Notes: generated by a model from the letters alone, not told the origin. Counted from the stretch's first letter, positions 10,190 through 17,903 are shown. The stretch is 64,000 nt of DNA from Hyphomicrobium_A sp963745205 (GCA_963745205.1 CAVUWX010000003.1:62001-126000); one strand, 5' to 3'. A program made the numbers and translations.

Positions 10190-10224
10190 GGGCGCTCACG
10201 AACGTTTGACCCGCAGCGACTGCG

Positions 10225-10488
10225 TCACGGATTGGCCGGCGGCGGCGTGGCCGGGGTCGCGGCCTCGGGCGCGGCCGGAGATGTCGCGGCGGGGACAGGG
10301 GCCGAGGTCGCGGGTTGCTCCTTCGGCATACCGATGGGGCTCTCCGGCTTCGCATAGATAACGAAGTAGAGAATGGCAGCAACGATAACGACCAGCGCCA
10401 TCGACCACACCAAGACGTGGAAATTCATGCGCCGCGGTGAGGCCTGCCGCGATTCAGTCGGCGTCAGAACGGGGGCGGCGTCCGCCAT
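10225..10488 (-). CDS. Small single-pass membrane protein
   Basis: 87 residues: about 20 polar residues, one strong transmembrane helix at about 24-46 (VLVWSMALVVIVAAILYFVI), then a Pro/Ala-rich tail probably exposed in the periplasm. No family recognised. An exact EcfG-type promoter lies 25 bases upstream, so it is a likely member of the general stress regulon. Confidence 0.65.
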   Translation of the reverse strand: MADAAPVLTPTESRQASPRRMNFHVLVWSMALVVIVAAILYFVIYAKPESPIGMPKEQPATSAPVPAATSPAAPEAATPATPPPANP

Positions 10489-10512
10489 GTCGATATCCTC
10501 CGAAAAACATAG

Positions 10513-10537
10513 AACGCGGTTGCCGCATCAGCGTTCC
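10513..10537 (-). promoter_or_regulatory. EcfG-type promoter of the small membrane-protein gene
   Basis: Minus strand GGAAC (10537-10533), 16-base spacer, CGTT (10516-10513): an exact match to the alphaproteobacterial EcfG pattern. It is 25 bases before the ATG at 10488. Confidence 0.75.
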
Positions 10538-10589
10538 GCGCAAACGGCGGCGCGGCTATTCGCCGGGCCGCCGTAGTTTGAGGTGGCTC

Positions 10590-11138
10590 TTACGAGCGGC
10601 TCGGCTTCCACTCGGGCGCCGACTGCAGGCTCTCCTTCGAGATGTTGACCGACACGACGAGATTGCCGTTGGCATCGCGTGAGAACGTGAGCTGGTCATA
10701 AGGCAGAGAGACATTCTTCTCGCCCATGCCGAGGAAGCCGCCGACGCCGATGATTACGGCCGCGATCTTGCCGTCGCCGCCGATGCTGAGATCGTTGATA
10801 TCGCCGACCGTCTCGTTAGCCGGGTTCTTGACCTTCTGGTTGAGAAGATCGGACGCCGCGACTTCGCTACCGAGGCTGGCCATCTTGTCATTGGGAACAG
10901 CAGGAACAGCGCTCTTCTCGGCGCTCTTGTCGGGGATCGCATCCGGGATCGCCGCGTCCGGTGTCGCAGCCGGTGCCAACTCAGTGGCTGGCGCGGGCGC
11001 CGCAGCGGGAGGTGCCCCTGCATCCTGGCGCTCGACGGGGGCAGAGGGCGAGGCGGGGTTCGGGGTGGTTGCATCCTGTGCGAAGGCCGGAATGGCCATC
11101 AGCGCGACGAGCGAAGCCGCTGTGCAAATCTTGTTCAT
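10590..11138 (-). CDS. Secreted PRC-barrel domain protein
   Basis: 182 residues: signal peptide 1-20 (cleavage after AFA), an Ala/Pro-rich linker to about residue 95, then a PRC-barrel domain (GSEVAASDLLNQKVKN, VGDINDLSIGGDGKI, AVIIGVGGFLGMGEKNV, LPYDQLTFSRD). PRC-barrel proteins of this type occur in the periplasm of many Hyphomicrobiales and are often stress-induced; the molecular role is not known. An exact EcfG-type promoter lies about 92 bases upstream. Confidence 0.85.
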   Translation of the reverse strand: MNKICTAASLVALMAIPAFAQDATTPNPASPSAPVERQDAGAPPAAAPAPATELAPAATPDAAIPDAIPDKSAEKSAVPAVPNDKMASLGSEVAASDLLNQKVKNPANETVGDINDLSIGGDGKIAAVIIGVGGFLGMGEKNVSLPYDQLTFSRDANGNLVVSVNISKESLQSAPEWKPSRS

Positions 11139-11229
11139 GACCGTTACATCCTTTGTTGCTTACGAAGACTCTCCCTGGCGCGGTCGCCTCCGACCGGCCC
11201 TGCTGCCCAATCGGGCAACGGGCTTGGCA

Positions 11230-11254
11230 AACGGTCGAGTAACGATGCGGTTCC
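11230..11254 (-). promoter_or_regulatory. EcfG-type promoter of the PRC-barrel gene
   Basis: Minus strand GGAAC (11254-11250), 16-base spacer, CGTT (11233-11230). An exact match upstream of the start at 11138, leaving a roughly 90-base leader. Confidence 0.7.
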
Positions 11255-11394
11255 AGCGCGCGTAATGCTGCGAGATGCAAGGCGGGCACCGAATTTCGGG
11301 AACCCGTCGGAGCCTAGGGCGGCGCGGCGCATTGCCCTTTTTGGCGCTCGGGCGCCGCGACCCGCCACGGTGTCGCGATTTGTCTGCTCCCGCG

Positions 11395-11419
11395 GGAACA
11401 GCGTCGGGGGGTGGACGTT
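11395..11419 (+). promoter_or_regulatory. EcfG-type promoter of the Crp/Fnr-type regulator gene
   Basis: GGAAC at 11395-11399, 16-base spacer, CGTT at 11416-11419. An exact match about 107 bases before the ATG at 11526, or 56 before the alternative TTG start. Confidence 0.7.
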
Positions 11420-11525
11420 GGTACGTTAACAAAACCGCCTTGGAGCTTGGGCCACATGCCGAATTTTGACTTGATTGTGGCAAACCCGATCCCCACGTGG
11501 TGGCCAACAGAGTGAGTATGCGTTG

Positions 11526-12203
11526 ATGCTGGCAGCAGCCCAATTTGACACCTGCGGCTCCCGTTCGAGGGAGGACCGCGCGCGCGTCCATGGCAAGGAC
11601 CATCCGTGTCCTTCGCGCACGCTCGCGCGCGGCGAAATTCTTTTTCAGACGGGCGGCAAGCGCGGCAAGCTCTACCGCGTGGAGAGCGGCGCGCTGTGCC
11701 ACTACCTACGTTGGGAGGATGGCCGCCGCGAGATCGTCGAGTTCGCGTTCCCTGGCGACATCGTCGGCTTCGGCCACCTTCAATCGCACGTCAGCACGGC
11801 GCAGGCGCTGGTGGAGACGACGGTCAGCCTTGTCTCCGCCGATGAGTTCGATGATCTACTCGAAACGGACGGCCAGCTGGCCGCACGCTTTGCAGCGGCA
11901 GGCGATCGCGAGTTCGACTACGTGCGCGAAGTCACCGTCTGCAGCGGCGATGGCAAGCCTGTTGAGCGCGTGGCTTCGTTCCTGTCGGCGCTTTCGCACA
12001 TGAGCGAGATGGAAGGCCGTGACCCGATGCTCGTCGCCGACGAGATCAGGTCGGGCGAGGTCGCCGAGCACCTCGACCTGACGGTCGATGGGCTGGTCGC
12101 GGCTCTGCGCGACCTCGAGCGCCGAGGCATGGTGACGGTCGCCGGCAACGGGCGACTGCGCATCTCTGATCTTCCGGCGCTGGAAAAGCTCGCTGCTGCC
12201 TGA
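11526..12203 (+). CDS. Crp/Fnr family transcriptional regulator
   Basis: 225 residues from the ATG at 11526 (an in-frame TTG at 11475 would add 17). The N-terminal two thirds is a cyclic-nucleotide-binding-like beta-roll: RGEILFQTGGKRGKLYRV, then GRREIVEFAFPGDIVGFG. The C-terminus carries a winged-helix HTH (VAEHLDLTVDGLVAALRDLE). The iron-sulfur cysteine pattern of FNR is absent, which puts it nearer the FixK type. Its EcfG-type promoter suggests it passes the general stress signal on to other genes; its targets are unknown. Confidence 0.85.
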   Translation: MLAAAQFDTCGSRSREDRARVHGKDHPCPSRTLARGEILFQTGGKRGKLYRVESGALCHYLRWEDGRREIVEFAFPGDIVGFGHLQSHVSTAQALVETTVSLVSADEFDDLLETDGQLAARFAAAGDREFDYVREVTVCSGDGKPVERVASFLSALSHMSEMEGRDPMLVADEIRSGEVAEHLDLTVDGLVAALRDLERRGMVTVAGNGRLRISDLPALEKLAAA

Positions 12204-12209
12204 GCTAGG

Positions 12210-12407
12210 CTATTTAGTACGGATCGGCCGGCAGGTCGTGCCGAGGATCGCGTCCTCTTTCGACCAGGGATGGTCCTTGCCGCACAGAGGGCAGCGAATG
12301 GCCTTTGCCTCCACATTGGGCAAAGCATCGAAGCTTTCCATGTCGGTGTCGATGCCCACGGGCACCAGCTCGTTCGTGGTCGGGCAGCGAATCAAAATCG
12401 CACCCAT
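12210..12407 (-). CDS. Small CxxC protein
   Basis: 65 residues with cysteines at IRCPTT near the start and IRCPLCGKDH in the middle, plus a late TTCRP. The spacing suggests a small zinc-binding fold. Proteins like this (VPVGIDTDMESF core) are common in Hyphomicrobiales without known function. It converges on the Crp/Fnr gene with 6 bases between stops. Confidence 0.6.
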   Translation of the reverse strand: MGAILIRCPTTNELVPVGIDTDMESFDALPNVEAKAIRCPLCGKDHPWSKEDAILGTTCRPIRTK

Positions 12408-12613
12408 TGCGGTCTTCCCCCTGTCGGATCAGAGCGTCGGCCCGGCTCCCAATAGCAGGATACCACAGCCGAGTCGGACGACCGCTACAGCCTAGCCAAC
12501 AACCCGACGGAAACATGGTTGCCGCCTAAATTTCATACGCCGATCGGCTCAAGAACGCGCCGCGGGGCACTCGTCACTCAGAAGCGAGCGCGTTCTTACA
12601 ACAGGAGCGCCCC

Positions 12614-12811
12614 CTACTTTCGGGGAGGGGCGGCGACCTCGGCGGCCAGCTCGTCCCGATGGCTAGGCCGGCTTGCGTAGTCATCGCTGCCAGTCTCTGT
12701 TTTGAGGCTGTCTAGCCGGTTCAGGCTCAGTTGGATCGAATTGGGCAGGCTCGCCCGTCCAACTTCCGCCGCCTCGCGCAGCCGGCGCCCGAGAAACGCA
12801 ACGATTTCCAT
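12614..12811 (-). CDS. Small hypothetical protein
   Basis: 65 residues from the ATG at 12811 (MEIVAFLGRRLREAAEV). The first half is an amphipathic helix, and the NSIQLSLNRLDSL stretch is a second. No domain known. A weak EcfG-like site about 60 bases upstream favours this start over a longer one at 12877. Confidence 0.4.
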   Translation of the reverse strand: MEIVAFLGRRLREAAEVGRASLPNSIQLSLNRLDSLKTETGSDDYASRPSHRDELAAEVAAPPRK

Positions 12812-12870
12812 ATTCTTCTTCTTTTCCGCCACGGCCGATGGCTCGCATCTATCTTCGATCTGAGGGTTTG

Positions 12871-12895
12871 AACCCAAGCAAGCGGTGAAAGTTCC
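12871..12895 (-). promoter_or_regulatory. Weak EcfG-like site
   Basis: Minus strand GGAAC-N16-GGTT, one mismatch in the -10 element. It is placed about 60 bases before the ATG at 12811. Listed because of the exact sites nearby. Confidence 0.3.
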
Positions 12896-13071
12896 CGACC
12901 GCTGAACACCGGCACCCGTGTTTCTCGCGCAGGTTGCGGCGATGCCGCTCTGAATGCCGCTCTGGATGCCGGTCGACGCTGGTTTGGCCGGCTGGCCTTA
13001 ACGCATCAATAACCGTCGCGGTCCCTAGCCGCCCGACAGGCTCAAACCCTGGATTAGCCTGCACTCTGGGC

Positions 13072-13097
13072 GGAACCAACTTCGGGTCTCCCCCGTT
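13072..13097 (+). promoter_or_regulatory. EcfG-type promoter of csbD-like gene
   Basis: GGAAC at 13072-13076, 17-base spacer, CGTT at 13094-13097: an exact match, 25 bases before the ATG of the CsbD-family gene. Confidence 0.8.
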
Positions 13098-13122
13098 TTG
13101 CGGCCAAATAAGGAGGACGCAC

Positions 13123-13320
13123 ATGAACTGGGATCGTGTCAGCGGAAACTGGAAGCAGATGAAGGGCAAGATCAAGGAGCAGTGGGGCAAGCTGACGGAT
13201 GATGAGATCGATCAGATCGCAGGCAATCGCGAGCAGCTCGAGGGTAAGATCCAGGAACGCTATGGCATCGCCAAGGATCAGGTCAGGAAGCAAGTCGACG
13301 ATGCCACTCGCAACTGGTAG
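13123..13320 (+). CDS. CsbD family stress protein
   Basis: 65 residues, the whole length a CsbD domain: MNWDRVSGNWKQMKGKIKE, WGKLTDDEIDQIAGNREQ, LEGKIQERYGIAKDQ. CsbD proteins are small, highly charged and induced by general stress in many bacteria; their biochemical role is unknown. The start is set by AAGGAGG at 13110-13116, six bases before the ATG. An exact EcfG-type promoter lies directly upstream, and a long hairpin lies downstream. Confidence 0.93.
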   Translation: MNWDRVSGNWKQMKGKIKEQWGKLTDDEIDQIAGNREQLEGKIQERYGIAKDQVRKQVDDATRNW

Positions 13321-13366
13321 CCGACACTTTCAGCCCCGGCTTTGCTCCCCTCGAGCCGGCTGACCT

Positions 13367-13413
13367 AGTGGGGCCCCCGGTCGAGGCGCTTGCCTCGCAC
13401 TGCGGGCCCCACT
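13367..13413 (+). terminator. Branched hairpin after csbD-like gene
   Basis: Outer stem AGTGGGGCCC / GGGCCCCACT (13367-13376 with 13404-13413), with an inner stem GAGGC / GCCTC. No T-run follows, so it may terminate poorly or protect the short mRNA. Confidence 0.55.
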
Positions 13414-13466
13414 GCAAACACTTGAGGTCGAGCTCCTCCCGAGCGGGCAAAAGTTGCATCGAGCCG

Positions 13467-13492
13467 GGAACTTTTCGCTACCCGGCCGCGTT
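13467..13492 (+). promoter_or_regulatory. EcfG-type promoter of nepR-ecfG
   Basis: GGAAC at 13467-13471, 17-base spacer, CGTT at 13489-13492: an exact match 108 bases before nepR. It implies that EcfG drives its own operon, the usual positive feedback in this system. Confidence 0.8.
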
Positions 13493-13599
13493 GTGATTAG
13501 TTGCGACTTTGCAATAGGGTGTGGGCGGATAACTGCCGAATTATACTCGTTGCCTAGGATCCGACCGATCGGCGGCGGGGGAGCGGGAGGGCGGCTCTG

Positions 13600-13851
13600 A
13601 TGGCCGAGGACGAGAAAGTGGCTAATAACAAGCAATGCGACGAAACCGCAGCTCAAAAGGATCGCCCCCGTCAGCGCGACCAGAACGTGCTTCCAGGAAT
13701 ACTCGGTAAGCAACTTCGCGCCGCCTATGGCGAGCTCCTCAACGCGCCTGTTCCCGATGCCATCACCGACCTCATCAAGCGGCTCGAGAACCAGGAAGCC
13801 GAAGCCTCCGAGGCTCCTCCAAAACAGCGCCGCGAGGAGCAGGGGCGGTGA
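13600..13851 (+). CDS. nepR: Anti-sigma factor NepR
   Basis: 83 residues. The centre holds the NepR core, LGKQLRAAYGELLNAPVPD followed by AITDLIKRLE, which forms the two helices that clamp the sigma factor EcfG. The N- and C-terminal tails are polar and probably disordered. In the known mechanism NepR holds EcfG until phosphorylated PhyR takes NepR away. The stop overlaps the ecfG start (GTGA at 13848), so the pair is translationally coupled. Confidence 0.88.
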   Translation: MAEDEKVANNKQCDETAAQKDRPRQRDQNVLPGILGKQLRAAYGELLNAPVPDAITDLIKRLENQEAEASEAPPKQRREEQGR

Positions 13852-14429
13852 GCGTCAAGGCGCAGGATAGCCCGCTCCGCGATGATCTCGTCGCCGCCAT
13901 TCCCAATATGCGCGCGTTCGCTATTTCGCTATGTGGGAACCGCGACCGCGCCGACGATCTGGTGCAGGAAGCTCTGGTCAAGGCCTGGAACCACCTCGAA
14001 TCCTTCGAGCAAGGCACCAACCTCAAGGCGTGGCTGTTCACCATCCTGCGCAACGCCTACTTCTCGGAGCTGCGCAAGTCCAAGCGCGAGGTCGCCGATA
14101 GCGACGGGCAGCTCGCAGCCCGGCTTTCTGTACCTGCCGAACAACAGGGCCACCTCGAGCTCATGGACCTCAACAACGCGCTCGCCCAGCTGCCGCCCGA
14201 CCAGCGTGAGGCCCTGATCCTGGTCGGCGCGGAAGGCTTCTCCTACGAGGACGCCGCCACCATTTCGGGTTGCGCCGTGGGCACCGTCAAAAGCCGCGTC
14301 AACCGCGCGCGGGTCAAAGTCAGCCAGCTACTGACGGCTCCGGCTGGCGAGGACACTGCCGCCACCAAGGATTCGAGCGCCTCTCCGCAGCTGCGGCGCA
14401 CTCGCTCGCGCGTGGCCTCCTCGTCCTGA
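13848..14429 (+). CDS. ecfG: General stress response sigma factor EcfG
   Basis: 193 residues from a GTG that overlaps the nepR stop; AGGAG lies upstream. The sigma-2 region spans about 12-75 (ADDLVQEALVKAWNHLESF, LKAWLFTILRNAYFSELRK) and the sigma-4 region about 108-160 (LPPDQREALILVGAEGFSY, GCAVGTVKSRVNRARVK). The layout with nepR before it and phyR facing it is the standard EcfG locus. The last 35 residues are polar and not part of the fold. Predicted target promoters are the GGAAC-N16/17-CGTT sites in this region. Confidence 0.93.
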   Translation: MSVKAQDSPLRDDLVAAIPNMRAFAISLCGNRDRADDLVQEALVKAWNHLESFEQGTNLKAWLFTILRNAYFSELRKSKREVADSDGQLAARLSVPAEQQGHLELMDLNNALAQLPPDQREALILVGAEGFSYEDAATISGCAVGTVKSRVNRARVKVSQLLTAPAGEDTAATKDSSASPQLRRTRSRVASSS

Positions 14430-14466
14430 GGCAGGTCCCGCCGTCCGAGATCGCCCACCAAAGGTA

Positions 14467-14502
14467 AAGCGGCCGGCGATCCGGGAGGATCGCCGGCCGC
14501 TT
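14467..14502. terminator. Bidirectional hairpin between ecfG and phyR
   Basis: A perfect 15-bp stem (AAGCGGCCGGCGATC with GATCGCCGGCCGCTT) with a 6-base loop sits between the convergent ends of ecfG and phyR and can serve both. Confidence 0.75.
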
Positions 14503-14516
14503 GTCGTGGGCCCAAT

Positions 14517-15329
14517 TCAAGCAGTGGCGCGGGCTTCCTGGCGCCGCGCCTTGTAGTCGAAGAACAATGCCTGGCTGATGACGGCTTGCACGGTCTCCGT
14601 CCGGAACGGCTTGTTGACGAGGAACGTCGGCTCTGGGCGGCTGCCAGTCAGCAGGCGTTCCGGATAGGCGGTGATGAAGATCACGGGCACATCGAACGAT
14701 TGGAGGATCTCGTTCACCGCATCGAGACCTGAGCTACCGTCGGCGAGCTGGATGTCGGCGAGCACGAGGCCAGGGCGGTGCTTGCGGAAGGTGGCCACGG
14801 CCTCCTTGGCGGTGCGGGCGGTCTCGCAGACTTTGTGTCCCAGGCCGGTGACGAGGTCGGCGAGATCGATCGCGATCATCGGCTCATCCTCAATGATGAG
14901 AACGTTGGTCGCCACCTGCTCGGCAATCTCCGAAGCCGCCTGGTCGACGAGGGCCTTGACCCCCGCCTCGTCCGTCTCGATGACGAGCGCAGTGTCGGCC
15001 GTGGAGAACTCCTCGACTGCCATCAGCAGGAAGGCTTGGCGTGCCTTCGGTGTGATAGCCTCGAGCTTGCGGTCGGCCGCGGCCAAGCGCTCGGACCTCG
15101 TCGTTTCGTCCGTCAGATGGTTGAGGCGCACCGAATTCCACACTTTGAGGAATGTGCGGTAGGTCGCCACGCGCGGTTCGAGATCAGTTGGAAACATCTT
15201 GGGCTCGGCTGCAATTGCCTCGAGCATCGCCACAACGTAGGCGTCGCCGCTTGCCTGGCTGCCGGACAACACGCGCGCAAACCGCCTCAGGTACGGCAGC
15301 TGTGGCGCGATCAGCTCTGAGATGGACAT
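14517..15329 (-). CDS. phyR: Response regulator PhyR (anti-anti-sigma factor)
   Basis: 270 residues with the PhyR layout: an ECF sigma-like N-terminal domain (about 1-125, starting LIAPQLPYLRRFARVLSGSQ) and a receiver domain (about 140-262). Receiver landmarks are the acidic pair in IIEDEP (D148), phospho-acceptor D192 in ADIQLADGSSG, T220 and K240 in VNKPF. After phosphorylation the sigma-like domain binds NepR and frees EcfG. No HWE/HisKA_2 sensor kinase is in this window, so the input kinase lies elsewhere. An exact EcfG-type promoter precedes it. Confidence 0.95.
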   Translation of the reverse strand: MSISELIAPQLPYLRRFARVLSGSQASGDAYVVAMLEAIAAEPKMFPTDLEPRVATYRTFLKVWNSVRLNHLTDETTRSERLAAADRKLEAITPKARQAFLLMAVEEFSTADTALVIETDEAGVKALVDQAASEIAEQVATNVLIIEDEPMIAIDLADLVTGLGHKVCETARTAKEAVATFRKHRPGLVLADIQLADGSSGLDAVNEILQSFDVPVIFITAYPERLLTGSRPEPTFLVNKPFRTETVQAVISQALFFDYKARRQEARATA

Positions 15330-15378
15330 GATCTCCCCTCTTCTGTGGCCGGCAGAACGCCAGCTTACGACCCAAAAT

Positions 15379-15404
15379 AACGCGGCACTGAGAGCAAAAG
15401 TTCC
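15379..15404 (-). promoter_or_regulatory. EcfG-type promoter of phyR
   Basis: Minus strand GGAAC (15404-15400), 17-base spacer, CGTT (15382-15379): an exact match 50 bases before the phyR start. Together with the nepR-ecfG site it closes the positive feedback loop. Confidence 0.8.
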
Positions 15405-15715
15405 GCGCAGGGGAAAATATCCCTGCAGGCGCGGCTGAGAATTGTCTAACTTATTGAATACAAATAATGTTTTTAGAACCGTAAGTGTTGGGCCTTTGGC
15501 GGTGGCTACGCTGGCAACACTTCATCCCCGCCGCAGCTCGTTGCCGCAGAGGTGAAGGCGATTGTCGCGTCACCCCCACGGTTCCCATTCTCAAGTCCAA
15601 TCGAAGGCCCTTGTTGCGGTGTGTTCGGATTTCTTGGAATGTTGGGACGATAAGACGATAAGCCAATAGTTCTTCGGGGGGAGCACGCTTGAAGCGTTCC
15701 TAAAGGAGGATCCCC
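15405..15715. other. Intergenic region between phyR and the GYD-domain gene
   Basis: No gene seen. It includes an A/T-richer stretch around 15440-15480. The ribosome-binding site AAAGGAGG of the next gene ends just before 15710. No EcfG pattern was found on the strand facing the GYD gene. Confidence 0.5.
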
Positions 15716-16009
15716 ATGGCTACGTTCGTTGTGCTCGCCAACTTCACCGAGCAAGGAATCCGCAACGTCAAGGAGACGATCAGCCGAGCGGAAGCCTTCA
15801 AGGAATTGGCCAAAAAGAGCGGTGTAACCGTCAAAGACATGTATTGGACACTCGGTCGCCACGACATCATTGTCATCTGCGAGTTGCCGGACGATGAGAG
15901 TTCAACGGCGCTTATGCTGAGTGTGGCGTCACGCGGCTACGTCCGATCGGAGACGCTGCGCGCCTTTTCGTTCGAGGAAATGAAGCAAGTCCTGGATAAG
16001 ATGGTTTGA
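15716..16009 (+). CDS. GYD domain-containing protein
   Basis: 97 residues, matching the GYD family over its whole length: MATFVVLANFTEQGIRNVK, then DMYWTLGRHDIIVICELPDD and the RSETLRAFSFEEM C-terminus. GYD proteins are small dimeric ferredoxin-like proteins of unknown function, common in alphaproteobacteria. A strong AAAGGAGG sets the start. This is the last gene before the integrated element; without the element it would be next to tRNA-Leu. Confidence 0.85.
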   Translation: MATFVVLANFTEQGIRNVKETISRAEAFKELAKKSGVTVKDMYWTLGRHDIIVICELPDDESSTALMLSVASRGYVRSETLRAFSFEEMKQVLDKMV

Positions 16010-16075
16010 CGCATCGATTGCGCGTGTAGTGGGAACGTGCAAGCGGGCGTCCAGTGTCGCCGCGTCCAATATTTA

Positions 16076-16094
16076 TGGTGCCCAGAAGAGGACT
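16076..16094. repeat. Left attachment site (copy of tRNA-Leu 3' end)
   Basis: Nineteen bases identical to the 3' end of the tRNA-Leu gene at 33772-33790. After it the sequences differ (GGGCGATC here, CGAACCTC in the tRNA), as expected for the crossover core at the distal end of an integrated element. Confidence 0.85.
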
Positions 16095-16118
16095 GGGCGA
16101 TCCGAGTCGGATCAATGA

Positions 16119-16136
16119 CTTAGCGCTAAGTGGGAC
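16119..16136. repeat. Subterminal motif at left end of element
   Basis: CTTAGC-N4-AGTGGGAC reads inward from the left att site. The same two blocks with a 3-base spacer read inward from the right att site at 33740-33724. The left copy is also part of a 14-base palindrome (16118-16131), and GTGGGACTTT at 16130-16139 has its inverted partner at 16174-16183. The two-end placement suggests arm-type integrase or excisionase binding sites. Confidence 0.55.
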
Positions 16137-16192
16137 TTTTTCCGTGCTCCTCGGTTACTGGCGATTTTTGGCGAAAGTCCCACCGCTGACGA

Positions 16193-16762
16193 TCACTTAC
16201 TGGTGGGGAACGGATCGAGGGAGCGCAGCAGCCCGTCCAGTTCTTCGCCAATCGTCGGGTCCGCCTTCCTCGCGTGGTGGTGGTGCTTGACGCCAAGCTT
16301 CCGAGCCTCTTCCTCGTTGGCGATGGCACCGGCTCCGACGAGGAAGCCGCCGAAGTAGACCGCCTTTAGCCCGACGCAGACGAACTTGAGCGTCCTGCTT
16401 CTCACGGCGCCGATCATCAGCGCAGTCACCGCATTGTCAGACGCGGCGCCCGTGACGACCCAGAAGAACTTCACGGGGAGCAACACGATGTGTCGGGACC
16501 GGACCAGCGCGCCGTCAAAACCGATGGCATGGGTTGCAGGCTCGTCCGTCTCCACGGGCTTCCCCGCCTTCGCGGGCTCGTGCTGTCCCGTCGCCTCGGC
16601 GCGATTAGGGTCGACGCGAGCAGGAGGCTTCGCGACGGTTGATTTAAGCTGTCGTGGTCGCGTCTTTACGCGACGCGCAGCCAGCCGCGCGGGCTCGACG
16701 GCCGGCATCTGCATCGGCATTTGGTCGGGATGGTCGTTGAAGTAGTGTGACGGCAGTCTCAT
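16193..16762 (-). CDS. Hypothetical protein with central hydrophobic region
   Basis: 189 residues from the ATG at 16762 (MRLPSHYFND). The N-terminal 80 residues are Pro/Lys/Arg/Glu-rich. A hydrophobic region follows (HIVLLPVKFFWVVTGAAS to FVCVGLKAVYFGGFLVGAG), perhaps two membrane helices or a hairpin, then a charged tail with HHHHARKAD. The frame is open further upstream to 16936, but that part looks non-coding. No family recognised. First gene inside the element. Confidence 0.5.
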   Translation of the reverse strand: MRLPSHYFNDHPDQMPMQMPAVEPARLAARRVKTRPRQLKSTVAKPPARVDPNRAEATGQHEPAKAGKPVETDEPATHAIGFDGALVRSRHIVLLPVKFFWVVTGAASDNAVTALMIGAVRSRTLKFVCVGLKAVYFGGFLVGAGAIANEEEARKLGVKHHHHARKADPTIGEELDGLLRSLDPFPTSK

Positions 16763-17044
16763 GGCCAAGTACCCCTGGCCATGCAACTTGGCTGATTCTA
16801 GCTCCTGCGCGCAAGCGGCCAGAACCACGGACGGCGTGTGGCAGTCCTTGCTGAATCTGCTATGAGCTGATTCGCTGTTCCGGTCTAGACACGTCGGTGC
16901 ACCTCTAGACGTGTCCGTACACTTCGCCAAGGCCATGCTTTGCGGGACCGCGGCAGTCGGATTGACCTGTCAGTTGCCTCACCGGGCTGGCTCACCCAAT
17001 CGGCGGCCAGAGCATTGCTGCCGCTCGCTTTTACATCGGGAGCA

Positions 17045-17311
17045 ATGATGACGACTGACGACGGGATGCTCGAGTGGGCGGGCGATCCAGACGGGGCGCG
17101 CAAGGCACTCATTCGCGTGGGCAATAGGATCGGATGGATTGAAGTTCGCGAAGTTCTAACCACTGACGGCAACCGCACTGGTACCTTCAACGTAACGGCA
17201 ACGGTCGCGGTGGGCGCAGTGGGCGGAGCAGCGGGAGCGCTGAACGAGGCGCTTAATCAGGTGCAGATTTGGGTCGATGAGATCTGCGCCGAACCTCTTC
17301 CCAAAAAATGA
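17045..17311 (+). CDS. Small hypothetical protein
   Basis: 88 residues from ATGATG at 17045, with GGGAG a few bases upstream. It has a plausible folded start (GARKALIRVGNRIGWIEVRE), a Gly/Ala-rich middle (VAVGAVGGAAGALNEAL) and ends EPLPKK. No family recognised. It converges with the next small gene. Confidence 0.45.
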   Translation: MMTTDDGMLEWAGDPDGARKALIRVGNRIGWIEVREVLTTDGNRTGTFNVTATVAVGAVGGAAGALNEALNQVQIWVDEICAEPLPKK

Positions 17312-17315
17312 TCGG

Positions 17316-17516
17316 TCATCCTGCCGTATGCGGAGGGTCAGGATCACGACGGCGGAACTCCCAACGCGCGCTGCGCAAGAACTCGACGACGCGACCGGCA
17401 AGCAGCCGACATGTTTCGAGCGGCAGCTTCACGCCGGCGCGCTTCATCGCGTAGCCGATGTCGAACACGAGATCATCGTCGCCGTCGTGCCGATCCTGCA
17501 TCAGGCGGAGTAACAC
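17316..17516 (-). CDS. Small hypothetical protein
   Basis: 66 residues, acidic at the N-terminus (MQDRHDGDDDLVFDIG) and helical in the middle (ETCRLLAGRVVEFLRSARW). No known domain. It has coding-like amino acid balance but no clear ribosome-binding site; it could be spurious. Confidence 0.4.
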   Translation of the reverse strand: MLLRLMQDRHDGDDDLVFDIGYAMKRAGVKLPLETCRLLAGRVVEFLRSARWEFRRRDPDPPHTAG

Positions 17517-17662
17517 GGAAAGAACAAAATAGGAACTCGCAACGGGTATGAGGGTCGCCGCACGTCAGTCTGGTCGTGCGTTGCGTAACTCCGCCCCCGG
17601 CCCGAGCGGTCGGTGTCGTGCCCGATGCTGTCTGGTGCCGCCGCTCGGGTCTTCGTCAAAAG

Positions 17663-17695
17663 AAAAAGCGCCGGGCAGGAGATGGGCCCGGCGCT
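17663..17695 (-). terminator. Intrinsic terminator of small secreted-protein gene
   Basis: Stem AGCGCCGGGC / GCCCGGCGCT (17667-17676 with 17686-17695), followed on the minus strand by TTTTTCTTTT. It lies about 210 bases beyond the stop of the gene at 17904-18149, the nearest minus-strand gene upstream. The 17517-17903 stretch contains nothing else that can be assigned. Confidence 0.75.
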
Positions 17696-17903
17696 AGTGA
17701 CCTTCAAAGCCTGAGGGATGGAGTAGGCCGCGTAGGGGGTACGCGTGAAGGTTGCTGATACCTCGCAGGATCGGGATTTGGCTGTCCAGCTCGGATCGGC
17801 TCGGTATCGAGATATTCTGTGCACAACCTGTTAGCAGCCACACGCCCGCGACGGTACGATTACCGGCGCGCACACCGCCAAGGCGCGGCATCAATCCGTA
17901 GGC

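Noticed and set aside
13330..13713. 127-codon frame antisense to the start of nepR with a hydrophobic stretch
   Set aside because: It overlaps the nepR promoter and start and a terminator hairpin; the sense gene is well supported. The hydrophobic stretch keeps it from being ruled out fully.
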